From Solihabitans fulvus (lineage in GTDB: Bacteria; Actinomycetota; Actinomycetes; Mycobacteriales; Pseudonocardiaceae): DNA of 64,000 nt. A model generated the notes under the pieces. It saw nothing but the letters and a program-made list of their open reading frames with translations, was not told the origin of the DNA and did no database searches. Shown in pieces: positions 1-8,350 of the stretch. Positions within the stretch are counted from its first letter, which is position 1, and each line of letters starts with the position of its first letter. The position numbers and the translations under genes were made by a program. Location: assembly GCF_008386585.1 (NCBI RefSeq), contig NZ_VUOB01000023.1, forward strand, positions 1 to 64,000, in the 5' to 3' direction.

Positions 1-23
1 GCAGCGACACGCTACTAGCCGCG

Positions 24-63
24 CAGGCCGGGACCGGGTGGGCCGCCACCCGGTCCCGGCCTG
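24..63. terminator. strong intrinsic hairpin upstream of pdxT
   Basis: A perfect 18-bp inverted repeat (24-41 with 46-63) encloses a 4-nt loop. No U-tract follows, which is usual for actinobacterial terminators. It lies just after a possible stop codon (TAG at 16-18) of a gene mostly outside the window and ahead of pdxT, so pdxT probably starts a new transcript. Symmetry makes the strand uncertain. Confidence 0.75.
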
Positions 64-115
64 TTCAGCCGGGGGACATAGGCTGGTAAGCAGTACTTAG
101 GGGAGGTTGTCAGCC

Positions 116-736
116 GTGTCCATAGCCCAGCCCGTCGTCGGCGTGCTCGCCTTGCAGGGTGATGTCCGCGAGCACCTGGTCGCGCTCGCCGAGTGCGATG
201 TGCTGGCCAGGCCGGTCCGCCGTCCCGAGGAGCTGGCCGAGGTGGACGGGCTGGTCCTGCCCGGCGGCGAGTCGACCACGATGAGCCGGCTGCTGGACAC
301 CTTCGAGCTGCTGGAGCCGCTGCGCGCCAGGCTCAAGGACGGCCTGCCCGCCTACGGCTCGTGCGCCGGCATGATCCTGCTCGCCGACAGGGCGATCGAC
401 GCGCGCGCCGACCAGCACCAGCTCTGCGCGCTCGACGTGGTCGTCCGGCGCAACGCCTTCGGCCGCCAGGTGGACTCGTTCGAAGCCGTCCTCGACCTCG
501 CCGGGGTCGAGGACGGCCCGGTGCACGCGGTGTTCATCCGCGCGCCGTGGGTCGAGTCGGTCGGCGACAACGTCGAGGTACTCGCCAGGGTGCCCGAATC
601 CCCGATCGCGGGCGAAGCCGCCGGTAGGATCGTCGCGGTTCGGCAGGGGCCCGTCCTCGCCACCGCGTTCCACCCTGAGCTGACCGGCGACGCGCGGGTG
701 CACCGCCTGTTCGTGGAAACCGTCCGAGCTGCCTGA
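116..736 (+). CDS. pdxT: pyridoxal 5'-phosphate synthase glutaminase subunit PdxT
   Basis: This is the class I glutamine amidotransferase subunit that hydrolyses glutamine and passes ammonia to PdxS for vitamin B6 synthesis in the cytosol. The 206-residue protein has the family's GGES loop near residue 50, the nucleophile Cys at about 83 in GSCAGM, and the His and Glu of the triad at about 186 and 188 in FHPEL. The GTG at 116 was chosen because an AGGGGAGG ribosome site ends 9 nt before it; a TTG at 107 would abut that site. PdxS is not visible, and a strong hairpin separates this gene from whatever lies upstream. The yebC gene follows in the same direction, as in many actinobacteria. Confidence 0.95.
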   Translation: MSIAQPVVGVLALQGDVREHLVALAECDVLARPVRRPEELAEVDGLVLPGGESTTMSRLLDTFELLEPLRARLKDGLPAYGSCAGMILLADRAIDARADQHQLCALDVVVRRNAFGRQVDSFEAVLDLAGVEDGPVHAVFIRAPWVESVGDNVEVLARVPESPIAGEAAGRIVAVRQGPVLATAFHPELTGDARVHRLFVETVRAA

Positions 737-793
737 GCGGCGCCGCGGCATCGCGGCCCCGATCCGGACCCTCGGAGAGTTGACGGAGGAAAG

Positions 794-1546
794 ATGAGCG
801 GCCACTCCAAGTGGGCGACTACCAAGCACCAGAAGGCCGCCAAGGACGCGAAGCGCGGCAAGCTCTTCGCGAGGCTGATCAAGAACATCGAGGTCGCGGC
901 GCGGACCGGCGGGAGCGACCCCGACGGTAACCCGACGCTGTTCGACGCGGTCCAGAAGGCCAGGAAGAACTCGGTCCCGCTGGACAACATCGAGCGGGCG
1001 CGCAAGCGCGGCGGCGGCGAGGAAGCCGGCGGGGCCGACTGGCAGACGATCATGTACGAGGGCTACGGCCCCAACGGCGTGGCCGTGCTGGTCGAGTGCC
1101 TCACCGACAACCGCAACCGCGCGGCCTCCGAGGTGCGCACCGCGATGACCCGCAACGGCGGTTCGATGGCGGACCCCGGCTCGGTGTCCTACCTGTTCAA
1201 CCGCAAGGGCGTCGTCCTGCTGCCCAAGGGTGAGCTGTCCGAGGACGACGTGCTGATGGCGGTCCTCGACGCGGGCGCCGAGGAGGTCAACGACCTCGGC
1301 GAGAGCTACGAGGTGGTGTCCGAGGCCGGCGACATGGTCGCGGTGCGGACGGCGTTGCAGCAGGCGGGCCATGACTACGAGTCGGCCGAGGCGAACTTCC
1401 TCCCTTCGGTGAGCGTCGCGCTCGAGGCCGAGGGCGCGCGCAAGGTCTTCAAGCTGATCGACGCGCTCGAGGACTGCGACGACGTGCAGAACGTCTTCAC
1501 CAACATCGACATCTCCGACGAGGTCATGGTGGAACTCGACGCCTGA
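794..1546 (+). CDS. yebC: YebC/PmpR family protein
   Basis: This 250-residue protein belongs to the YebC/TACO1 family. Members were first described as DNA-binding regulators and were later also linked to translation of proline-rich stretches. The family start MSGHSKW, the basic N-terminal segment [13 protein letters not shown] and the central DPDGNP and YEGYGPNG motifs are all present, and the length is typical. A GGAGGA site lies 3 nt before the ATG. It follows pdxT by 57 nt. In many actinobacteria the next gene is ruvC; here about 6 kb of accessory genes intervene. Confidence 0.95.
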   Translation: MSGHSKWATTKHQKAAKDAKRGKLFARLIKNIEVAARTGGSDPDGNPTLFDAVQKARKNSVPLDNIERARKRGGGEEAGGADWQTIMYEGYGPNGVAVLVECLTDNRNRAASEVRTAMTRNGGSMADPGSVSYLFNRKGVVLLPKGELSEDDVLMAVLDAGAEEVNDLGESYEVVSEAGDMVAVRTALQQAGHDYESAEANFLPSVSVALEAEGARKVFKLIDALEDCDDVQNVFTNIDISDEVMVELDA

Positions 1547-1591
1547 TCGTCGCGGCGGCTCGACAGGGGTGCACGAGGTACGGTTGGGGCC

Positions 1592-1996
1592 ATGTCCGAA
1601 TCGCGCGAGGCGTTCGAGCGACTCTGTGGTGCGGCGACCACAGGGGAGCTCGGTGTGCTGTGCCGACGATTCGGGGTGACTCTGCTGGTTGTGTTCGGCA
1701 GTGCTGTCCGACCGGACGGCACGCCGCGCGATCTGGATATCGCTGTGCGTTTTTCGAACCACTCCGACGTGCTCGGATTCCTTGATCAGGTCGGCGCGCT
1801 CGCCGGCACGATGCGCGTCGACCTGATGAATCTCGACCGGGCTGGTCCCGTGGCACGTGAGCAGGCGCTGGTCGGTGGAGTGGCCTTGTTCGAGGAACCG
1901 GTCGGGGCCTTTGCGCGGGAGCAGATGGCTGCGATCACGGAGCGGATGGACACCGACTGGCTGCGGAGGCTTGAACTCGAGCAGTTGGCTCGATGA
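1592..1996 (+). CDS. mntA: MntA-type nucleotidyltransferase antitoxin
   Basis: This 134-residue minimal nucleotidyltransferase has the pol-beta signature: G36-S37, nine residues, then D47-x-D49. In the characterised MntA/HepT systems the antitoxin uses this site to transfer AMP units onto a tyrosine of the HepT toxin and so inactivate it. Pairing with a HEPN gene that overlaps by 4 nt (ATGA) supports that role here. The third acidic residue is probably in the strand around MRVDLMNL (D75). No clear Shine-Dalgarno site precedes the ATG. The pair opens the accessory block between yebC and ruvC. Function is inferred from family and pairing. Confidence 0.85.
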   Translation: MSESREAFERLCGAATTGELGVLCRRFGVTLLVVFGSAVRPDGTPRDLDIAVRFSNHSDVLGFLDQVGALAGTMRVDLMNLDRAGPVAREQALVGGVALFEEPVGAFAREQMAAITERMDTDWLRRLELEQLAR

Positions 1997-2418
1997 ACGT
2001 CAACCGGGACGTCGTGCACGAGCGCCTACGGCTGATGCGTGATCTCCTGACCGATCTTGACGAGATCGGTCAGGTGACTGTGGAGCGGCTTGGCGCGGAT
2101 CGGATCATTCGGCACGCGATCGAGCGGATCGTCACTCAGCTCGTCGACCTGTCGGTGTCGATCAACAGCCACATCGTCGCTGCCACGCGAGGCGAGGTCC
2201 CCAGGACGTATCGGGAGTCCTTCGGCGCGTTGGCCGCTGTCGGCGCGATCTCCACCGATCTCGCACAGGAGCTGGCCCCCAGCGCGGGGCTTCGGAACGT
2301 CCTCACACACGAGTACGTCACCATCGATCTGTCCATCGTGGCCAGGGCCGTTCCACTCGCACACACTGGTTTTCGGCAGTATGTGGTCGAAGTGGCTCGC
2401 TACCTCCTGGCGGGGTAG
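1993..2418 (+). CDS. hepT: HepT-type HEPN ribonuclease toxin (DUF86)
   Basis: This 141-residue all-helical protein is of the DUF86/HepT family. It carries the HEPN active motif R101-x4-H106-x-Y108 (RNVLTHEY). Arg and His are the RNase residues, and the Tyr two positions after the His is the residue AMPylated by MntA in the Shewanella system. Its ATG overlaps the mntA stop, so translation is coupled, as expected for a type VII-like toxin-antitoxin pair. All motif residues are intact, so the toxin is predicted to be active when not modified. Its RNA target cannot be read from sequence. Confidence 0.88.
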   Translation: MNVNRDVVHERLRLMRDLLTDLDEIGQVTVERLGADRIIRHAIERIVTQLVDLSVSINSHIVAATRGEVPRTYRESFGALAAVGAISTDLAQELAPSAGLRNVLTHEYVTIDLSIVARAVPLAHTGFRQYVVEVARYLLAG

Positions 2419-2450
2419 GGCTTGCCTTTCCCGGTCCGCGTCCGGGCAGA

Positions 2451-2972
2451 ATGGACCCCGTGCCGATTCAGGGGCTGACCGAAGAGGACCAGAGGCTTCG
2501 CGCCAGGCTGCTGCGCGACGCCGAGGAGCACGGCCACGCCGTGGTGCATGTCGCCGAGGATGACGAGGGCGCGCCGTACTCGTTCTCGGTCGGCGCGTGG
2601 CGGCGGTTCGGGGTGGCCGAGGCGGTCGTCGTCGGCCTGCCGGCCGAGATAGCCCAGGTGCTGATCGCCGCGTACGTCGAGCGGGCCAGCCAGGGGCACC
2701 GGTTCCTGCCCGGCCGGCTGTACCACGACTTCTTCGAGGGTGTGCCGATCACCTTCGAGCGGGTCTCCGGCGGCTACTACCCGGAGTTCTTCGGCAGCGC
2801 CTTCCTGCTCTACGGCAAGGGCGACTTCCCGGCCGTGCAGATCATCGTGCCGACGCCGGAGGGCGCGTGGCCGTGGCACCCGGCCGCGCCGGAGGGCTTC
2901 GCCGACTGGCAGCTCCTGCTCACCGCGAGCGGCAGACCCGAGAGCTGGACGCCGGGAGTGAACGGCCCGTGA
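2451..2972 (+). CDS. DUF4262 domain-containing protein
   Basis: This 173-residue protein resembles DUF4262, a family of unknown function. The conserved parts visible are the HGHAVVHV start, the YSFSVGAW strand and the central YHDFFEGVPITFERV segment, followed by a tryptophan-rich end. No signal peptide or membrane segment is present. It follows hepT by 32 nt without a strong ribosome site and overlaps the next GNAT gene by 4 nt (GTGA), so those two are probably co-translated. No biochemical role is assigned. Confidence 0.8.
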   Translation: MDPVPIQGLTEEDQRLRARLLRDAEEHGHAVVHVAEDDEGAPYSFSVGAWRRFGVAEAVVVGLPAEIAQVLIAAYVERASQGHRFLPGRLYHDFFEGVPITFERVSGGYYPEFFGSAFLLYGKGDFPAVQIIVPTPEGAWPWHPAAPEGFADWQLLLTASGRPESWTPGVNGP

Positions 2973-3472
2973 CGGCCCAGCCTGTGACGGTCCAGTCCGG
3001 GACGGTCCACATCGGAGCGTTGACCGCCGAGCACGCAGGCGAGGCGCTGACCGTGCAGCGGGCCGCGTACGTCACCGAGGCGCAGCGCTACTCGGCGCCC
3101 GACATCCCGCCGCTGACCGAGACCCTCGACGAACTGCGCGCGGAGATCGAGGCGTCCTCGGTGCTGGCGTTCGGCGCGTGGCTGGGGCCGAGGCTGGTCG
3201 GCGCGGTGCGCGGCAGGCTCGACGGCGACCGCATGGAGGTGGCCAGGTTCGTGGTGGCCCCCGACATGCAGGGCCGGGGCGTCGGCCGCGCCCTGCTCGA
3301 CGCGATCCACGACGCCGTGCCGGCGACCGTGCGCACCCTGTGGCTGATCACCGGCGCGGACAGCGTGCAGAACCTGCGCATGTACGAGCGCGCCGGCTAC
3401 CGCAGGGTCGCCGACCGGAAGGACTCCGTCGGCGTCGCCATCACCCTGCTGGAGAAGCAGCTGGGCCATTAG
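2969..3472 (+). CDS. GNAT family N-acetyltransferase
   Basis: This 167-residue protein has the GNAT fold. The acetyl-CoA pyrophosphate loop is seen in the segment VVAPDMQGRGVGRALL, followed by a C-terminal MYERAGYRRV motif typical of the family. The GTG start at 2969 overlaps the DUF4262 stop by 4 nt; longer in-frame extensions upstream only read through that gene. The 3' end overlaps the convergent ku stop by 4 nt. The acceptor substrate is unknown. Confidence 0.85.
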   Translation: MTAQPVTVQSGTVHIGALTAEHAGEALTVQRAAYVTEAQRYSAPDIPPLTETLDELRAEIEASSVLAFGAWLGPRLVGAVRGRLDGDRMEVARFVVAPDMQGRGVGRALLDAIHDAVPATVRTLWLITGADSVQNLRMYERAGYRRVADRKDSVGVAITLLEKQLGH

Positions 3473-4248
3473 GTCCTGGTGGCCCTCGCCTGGTCGATGC
3501 TGTCGCGCAGCGCGGTGGCGAGGTCGACGTGCGTGTCCGCGTCGCGCGGCTCCGGGATGGCCGGCAGGTCCGCGCCGGCCGCCTTGGCCTCGATGAGCCC
3601 GGCGAGCGCGTCGCGGTAGCGGTCGGCGAACTCGCCGGGGGTGAACGGCGCGCTCATCGTCGCGACCAGCGAGGTGGCCATCGTCAGCTCGGCGGGCCGG
3701 ACGGTGACGTCGCGGTCGAGGAAGGCGAAGTCGGGCACCCGGATCTCGTCTGGCCACAGCATGGTGTGCAGCACCAGCAGGTCGCCCCTGGTGTGCAGCG
3801 TCGCCAGCATCTCGCGCTGCCGCACGGTGATCCGGACGATCGCCATCCGCCTGGCGCGCTCCAGCGCCTGCCGCAGCAGCACGTACGCCTGCACCGCGGC
3901 GTCGTCCGGTTCGAGGTAGTAGCTGCGCCGGTAGTAGATCGGGTCGATGTCCTCCGGCGACACGAACTGCACCACGTCGATGGTGTGGCTGGTCGGGCTC
4001 GGCAGCCGCTCGAAGTCCTCCTGTTCCAGCAGCACCATCCGGCCGTCGTCGAGCTCGTAGCTCTTGGTGACGTCGGCCGCGTCCACCTCCTCGCCGCAGG
4101 AGGCGCACACCCTGCGGTGCTGGATCCGCCCTGCATCGGCCCGGTGCACATGGTGGAACCGGAGGTCGTGTTGGTCCACGGCGGCGAACAGTCGGACGGC
4201 GATGGTCACCTGTCCGACCGAGATCGCGCCTCTCCACGTTGCTCGCAT
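3469..4248 (-). CDS. ku: Ku protein, bacterial non-homologous end joining
   Basis: This 259-residue Ku homolog would form a homodimeric ring on DNA ends and recruit LigD in bacterial NHEJ. The family start MRATWRGAISVGQVTIAV, the RVCASCGEEV zinc-ribbon-like remnant and the core segment around YYLEPDD are diagnostic. The C-terminus ends soon after the core and has no long lysine-rich tail, so this is a compact form. No ligD is visible in the window; many actinobacteria carry several ku genes, so this may be a secondary copy. It is convergent with the GNAT gene. Confidence 0.93.
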   Translation of the reverse strand: MRATWRGAISVGQVTIAVRLFAAVDQHDLRFHHVHRADAGRIQHRRVCASCGEEVDAADVTKSYELDDGRMVLLEQEDFERLPSPTSHTIDVVQFVSPEDIDPIYYRRSYYLEPDDAAVQAYVLLRQALERARRMAIVRITVRQREMLATLHTRGDLLVLHTMLWPDEIRVPDFAFLDRDVTVRPAELTMATSLVATMSAPFTPGEFADRYRDALAGLIEAKAAGADLPAIPEPRDADTHVDLATALRDSIDQARATRT

Positions 4249-4513
4249 ACCAACTGACTACCGCCCCGCTTCGCGCGACACACCGTTAGTCACCTGGATG
4301 TCCCAACCGGCCGCGCGTTCGCCACGGGATGCTGCGCCGGGTGTCCCAACCGGCGGAGCCAGTCCGGCCACGCCAAGTGGAATACCGCCTCGATCGGCCG
4401 GTCGAATCGAGCCCGTGACGGTGATCCACGTCGAGGGCGGAGGCGGTCTCGCCGGGATTGCAGGGCCAGATCGCGATGCAGATCAGCCGCGACTCGGGTC
4501 AGTAGCGGCACTC

Positions 4514-4536
4514 GGTGGTGGGCGACGCCCACCACC
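4514..4536 (-). terminator. terminator of the GH75 chitosanase gene
   Basis: A perfect 10-bp stem (4514-4523 with 4527-4536) with a 3-nt loop begins 10 nt after the chitosanase stop on the minus strand. There is no U-tract. The rest of the 4249-4546 gap, upstream of ku, holds no supported gene. Confidence 0.7.
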
Positions 4537-4546
4537 AAGCGACCGG

Positions 4547-5248
4547 TCAGTTGTTGTTGATGAACTGCTGCGCCAGGCTCTGGCCGAGCGAGGTCGCCTT
4601 GTCGTGGTTCTCGATGGGGGAGACCTTCGAGTTCTGGAAGGCGATGTAGGTGACGCCGGAGTCGACGCCGCCGGTCTTCGGGTTCGGGTCGATGCCGAGG
4701 CTCACCGCCGTCGCGTAGGACGCCTCGCCGATGATCTTGTTCGGGCCGGTGTCGCCGACCACGGCGTAGGTGACCTTGTTGTTGTAGATCACCGCGACGA
4801 CCGAGCCGCCCTGGATGCCCGACTTGCGGTAGTCCCAGATGGCGCTCGGGCTCGGCATCACCACGTACGGCAGCTTGGCCGCGTTCAGCGGCTTGCCGTC
4901 GGACTGCGGGAACGCCGTGTCCGGCTGGAAGCAGCAGTCGGTCTTCTCGTTGCACTGCGCGGTGCGCTGACCGTCGCAGTCGATGTCCATGTCTGCCTTG
5001 AAGAACACCGCGCCCTTCTTGCCGCAGACCGGGACGGTCGCCGGCGAGCCCTCGTCGGTCGCGTACTTGCCCTTGGAGATCTGGCTACAGCTAGTCAGTT
5101 TCGCCAGCAGCTCGCCGGCCGTTGGCGCCGCCGCGGCTTTCGCGGGGGCTTGTGCCGGGGCCGCCTGTGCCCCGGTGGAGACCAGCAGGGATGCGCACAG
5201 GGCGCACAGCGCCAGCAGTCCGGCGACGAGCCAGGAGAACTTGCGCAT
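4547..5248 (-). CDS. secreted GH75 chitosanase
   Basis: This 233-residue protein matches glycoside hydrolase family 75, endo-chitosanases that cleave chitosan outside the cell. A Sec signal peptide (MRKF followed by a hydrophobic stretch, cleavage near AQA-AP) comes first. The mature domain contains FFKADMDIDCDG, a cysteine-rich CNEKTDCC segment, SDGKPL and GDTGPNKIIGEASYA. The acidic residues around the DMDID segment are the likely catalytic region. The ATG at 5248 has an AGAGAGG site 5 nt away; a GTG two codons upstream is too close to it. A GGAAA/TTTCC palindrome lies just upstream. Confidence 0.88.
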   Translation of the reverse strand: MRKFSWLVAGLLALCALCASLLVSTGAQAAPAQAPAKAAAAPTAGELLAKLTSCSQISKGKYATDEGSPATVPVCGKKGAVFFKADMDIDCDGQRTAQCNEKTDCCFQPDTAFPQSDGKPLNAAKLPYVVMPSPSAIWDYRKSGIQGGSVVAVIYNNKVTYAVVGDTGPNKIIGEASYATAVSLGIDPNPKTGGVDSGVTYIAFQNSKVSPIENHDKATSLGQSLAQQFINNN

Positions 5249-5266
5249 GGCCACCTCTCTCAGTTA

Positions 5267-5277
5267 GGAAACTTTCC
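5267..5277. promoter_or_regulatory. candidate operator upstream of the chitosanase gene
   Basis: GGAAACTTTCC is a perfect 5+1+5 palindrome in an AT-richer patch 19-29 nt upstream of the chitosanase start. Such a position suits a repressor site. I recall ROK-family CsnR regulation of chitosanase genes through a GAAAGTTTC-type element in related actinomycetes, but equivalence is not proven here. Confidence 0.45.
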
Positions 5278-5371
5278 ATACTGTGGCGGCGGATCCCGAA
5301 TATTGGCCCCCTTCGTCCGGAACGTCAACCCCGGCACGGACAGCTATGGCACGCCGCCCGACTCGCCGGGC

Positions 5372-5818
5372 TCAGGCCCGCGACAGCGCCCTGATCCTGG
5401 CCGCGTGCGCGGGATACTCGGCGCACAGCTCGTCGGCCCTGCCGAACTCCACGCTGTCGTCCTGGTAGGGCGGCACCACGACCGTGCCAACCAGGCTCCA
5501 CTCGCCGAGCGTCTCGCTCGCCTGCCACACCCCGGCCGGCACCGCCACCTGCGGCCGCTGGCCGTCGCCGAGATCCATGCCGAGCACGGGTTCGGTCACG
5601 GTGCCGTCCGGGTGCAGCAGCAGCATCCGCACCGGCGCGCCGCCGTGGAAGGCGTAGATCTCCAACCGGTTCAGCCGGTGCACGCCCGAGAACTCCGGCG
5701 CGGCCAACAGGTAGTGGATCGCGGAGCACTCCGCGCTGCGCCAGCTCTGCGCCCAGCTGCCGCCCTCGACCGGAAGTTGTTGCAGGCCAAGGGCTTTGAT
5801 GACCTCGTCGGCACGCAT
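5372..5818 (-). CDS. DUF985-type cupin protein
   Basis: This 148-residue protein has the cupin_5 (DUF985) pattern: EGGSWAQSWRS near the N-terminus, IHYLLAAPEFSGVHRLNRLEIYAFHGG in the middle, and a PAGVWQASE strand. The family is a single beta-barrel often annotated as binding a sugar or nucleotide-sugar-like ligand, but its reaction is not established. No signal peptide is seen. It lies 18 nt downstream of the diguanylate cyclase gene on the same strand and may be co-transcribed with it. Confidence 0.82.
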   Translation of the reverse strand: MRADEVIKALGLQQLPVEGGSWAQSWRSAECSAIHYLLAAPEFSGVHRLNRLEIYAFHGGAPVRMLLLHPDGTVTEPVLGMDLGDGQRPQVAVPAGVWQASETLGEWSLVGTVVVPPYQDDSVEFGRADELCAEYPAHAARIRALSRA

Positions 5819-5836
5819 CCTGGCAGACCCTCCAGC

Positions 5837-7378
5837 TCAGTTGTTCGGCATCGACGCCGCGCCGTGCACGACGACGAGGCCCCTGCCGAGCCGCTTGGCG
5901 GCGTACATCGCCGCATCCGCCCTGCCGAGCAGCTCGTCCGCGGTGATGTCCGGCTCGCGCGTGCTCAGGTGCACGATCCCGATGCTGGCGTGCACTTCGC
6001 GCTGCTGGCCCTCGATCAGGTGCGGCAGCGTGAGCGTGCCGCGCACCCGCTCGCCGATCTGCTCCGGCGTGCTGTCGTCGCCGTCCAGCAGCACGCCGAA
6101 CTCATCCCCGCCGAGCCGCGCCACCATGTCCACCGCGCGCACGCATCCCTTCAGCCGCGCCGCGATCGTGCGCAGCACCGCGTCCCCGGTCGCGTGCCCG
6201 AAGCCGTCGTTGACCGCCTTGAAGCCGTCCACGTCGACGAACAGCAGCGCCAGCGGCCGGCACGTGCCGTGCCGGCCAGCCACGGCGGCGGCCAGCCGCT
6301 CCTGGAACAGGCTCCGGTTGGCCACGCCGGTGAGCGGGTCGTGGAACGCCTGGTGCGCGAGCCTGCGCTGGCTGTCGTGCAGCCGTTCGAGCAGGCGGAT
6401 GTTGTCCATCAAGGTGATCAGCTGGCGCAGGATCACCAGCACGATCACGGCGAGCCCGACGTAGATCTCCGTGGGACTCAGCGCGACCCCGGTCGCCGTG
6501 CCGACCACCACGAACAGGCAGGTCACCAGCAGCGGCAGATAGGGCACCACCAGGTGCAGCAACTGCCCGGTGCGCAGCCGGCCCTCGGGATACTCGCCGC
6601 GCGGCGTCCTGGTCGGCGCGACGGAGGCCAACGCGAACAGCACAGGGCAGGTCATGAAGCCCGCGTCCGCGAGCGGCGGGATCGTGCCGACGCCATGGTT
6701 GACCAGATAGGCGAAGATCCAGCCCGAGGTCGACTGCGCCACGAAGGCCAGCGCCACCAACAACATCGGCAGCCTGCGGATGGTGCGGTGCGTCCAGGAC
6801 AGCACCACCAGGATCACGATCGCCACGAGGTAGGCGGCCGGGTGCGCCACGACCGCCGTCGCGAAGCCGGCGCCGTCGCGCTCCCAGGTCCGCACCATCG
6901 ACTCGATCGCCGACGTCCAGGCGAGCACGAACAGCGAGCCGATGACGATCACCGTGTCCAGCACGATCACGGCGGGCCTCGGCCGCGTCTCGGCGCGGCC
7001 CTCGCCGCCGCCGTGCGCCAGCGTGACGATCCCGCACGTGGCGAGCACCGGCGTCATCAGGAAACCCAGCGGCGCCAACGTCGAGGACGGCAGCTGCACG
7101 CCGAGGATCTGCTGACCCCAGATCCACGCGGACAGTCCGACGGTCAGGCTCGCCATCGCCGCGCCGAACCACAGCCGCCACAGCCGCTCGGCCCCGTCGG
7201 CCCGGCGCGCGCCGCGCAGGAAGCCGATCATGGCGAGGACCGCGGCGACCAGCTGGAGCAGCTTGTCCGCCGCGACGGAGCCCTGCCGGCCGAAGGCCCC
7301 CGAGGACACCGCTAACACCGTGCCGACAAGCAAGACACCGGCGACGACGGTCACGGCGCCGAATCGTCGTTGGGTCAT
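5837..7378 (-). CDS. membrane-bound GGDEF diguanylate cyclase
   Basis: This 513-residue protein has about ten predicted transmembrane helices in residues 10-330, then a C-terminal GGDEF domain that makes cyclic di-GMP from two GTP. The catalytic GGDEF is intact at residues 423-427. The inhibitory RxxD I-site (RAVD, 414-417) lies exactly five residues before it, so product feedback is expected. There is no EAL domain. The N-terminal membrane part resembles MASE-type or 7TM-like sensors but cannot be assigned. The ATG at 7378 begins MTQRRF and leads straight into the first helix; the longer open frame upstream overlaps ruvC on the other strand and is not real coding. Confidence 0.9.
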   Translation of the reverse strand: MTQRRFGAVTVVAGVLLVGTVLAVSSGAFGRQGSVAADKLLQLVAAVLAMIGFLRGARRADGAERLWRLWFGAAMASLTVGLSAWIWGQQILGVQLPSSTLAPLGFLMTPVLATCGIVTLAHGGGEGRAETRPRPAVIVLDTVIVIGSLFVLAWTSAIESMVRTWERDGAGFATAVVAHPAAYLVAIVILVVLSWTHRTIRRLPMLLVALAFVAQSTSGWIFAYLVNHGVGTIPPLADAGFMTCPVLFALASVAPTRTPRGEYPEGRLRTGQLLHLVVPYLPLLVTCLFVVVGTATGVALSPTEIYVGLAVIVLVILRQLITLMDNIRLLERLHDSQRRLAHQAFHDPLTGVANRSLFQERLAAAVAGRHGTCRPLALLFVDVDGFKAVNDGFGHATGDAVLRTIAARLKGCVRAVDMVARLGGDEFGVLLDGDDSTPEQIGERVRGTLTLPHLIEGQQREVHASIGIVHLSTREPDITADELLGRADAAMYAAKRLGRGLVVVHGAASMPNN

Positions 7379-7654
7379 CGCTCCAGGTGGTGCAGTGGCT
7401 TGGTCGAACGGGGACCGAGCCACTGTAGTGAGGCCATGACTCTGTGTCGACCTTCGATCGCGGAGTTCGGTCACGCGGTCGCCGAGTTCGATCACGCGTC
7501 CCGTCGGCAGGACGTGCGTGTCAGGCGTGGCCGGCGCAGGCCGACCCCGTAGGATTCGAACGGATGTTCGTCCTGGTCGCCCCGACGCGGGCGGCAGGTG
7601 CGACGGACGAGTTTGCGGTCCGGCGGTTCGACGGTGGCGGGGGAGAGGGGCGGC

Positions 7655-8350
7655 GTGCGGGTGTTCGGCGTTGACCCGGGGCTTACCCGGTGCGGGTTCG
7701 GCGTCGTCGACGGCGGGGCGGGCCGCACGGTCCGTTGCGTCGCGGTGGACGTCGTCCGCACGCCGGTCGATGCGGACCTGGCCATCCGGCTGCTCCAGCT
7801 CGCCGACGCCGTCGAGGTCTGGCTGGATCGCTACCAGCCGCAGGCGGTCGCCGTTGAGCGGGTGTTCAGCCAGCACAACGTGCGCACCGCGATGGGCACC
7901 GCGCAGGCCGGCGGCATCGTGGCGCTGGCCGCGGCGCGGCGTGGGCTGCCCGTCGTGTTCCACACCCCCAGCGAGGTCAAGGCCGCCGTCACCGGCTCGG
8001 GCCGGGCGGACAAGGCGCAGGTCACCACGATGGTGACCAAGCTGCTCGGGCTCGTCGAGGCGCCGAGGCCCGCCGACGCGGCCGATGCCCTCGCGCTGGC
8101 CATCTGCCACCTGTGGCGGGCGCCGATGCGCTCCCGGCTGGAGGAGGCGAGGGCGCAGGCGGCCGACCTGGCCAGGAAGCACAAGGCCCGGCTGGCCGCG
8201 GCGGCGCGCGCCTCGGCGGCCAAGGCGGCCGTGCAGTCCGGCCAATCGGCCGCGAAGGCCGGAGCAGCAAAGGCCGTGGGCGCGAAATCCGTCGGCGCGA
8301 AGTCTGTTGGTCAACCATCACGTCAACGATCTGGAGGTGCGGGCCGGTGA
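7655..8350 (+). CDS. ruvC: Holliday junction resolvase RuvC with extended C-terminus
   Basis: RuvC cuts Holliday junctions held by RuvAB. The N-terminal VFGVDPG carries the first catalytic Asp (residue 7); the second acid is in VAVERVF and the last pair in DAADALALA. The usual domain ends near residue 165. This protein runs to 231 residues with an Ala/Lys-rich tail containing two VGAKS repeats. The GTG at 7655 was chosen because GGGAGAGGGG precedes it and the next residues begin the beta strand. Its stop overlaps ruvA by 4 nt (GTGA). Confidence 0.95.
   Translation: MRVFGVDPGLTRCGFGVVDGGAGRTVRCVAVDVVRTPVDADLAIRLLQLADAVEVWLDRYQPQAVAVERVFSQHNVRTAMGTAQAGGIVALAAARRGLPVVFHTPSEVKAAVTGSGRADKAQVTTMVTKLLGLVEAPRPADAADALALAICHLWRAPMRSRLEEARAQAADLARKHKARLAAAARASAAKAAVQSGQSAAKAGAAKAVGAKSVGAKSVGQPSRQRSGGAGR

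Noticed and set aside
107..115. TTG start for pdxT at 107
   Set aside because: The AGGGGAGG ribosome site ends at 106, leaving no spacing; the GTG at 116 has a 9-nt spacing.
110..1762. A minus-strand open frame of about 550 codons opposite pdxT, yebC and mntA
   Set aside because: Antisense shadow of well-supported genes; no motif or ribosome site.
4064..7315. A plus-strand open frame of more than 1000 codons opposite ku, chitosanase, cupin and GGDEF genes
   Set aside because: Its product is a low-information Arg/Ala/His/Gln-rich sequence with no domain, while the minus-strand genes have clear motifs. High-GC third positions keep the antisense frame open.
7545..7566. GATTCGAAC resembling a tRNA T-loop (minus strand) upstream of ruvC
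   Set aside because: The flanking bases do not pair as a T-stem and no acceptor or anticodon arm can be built.
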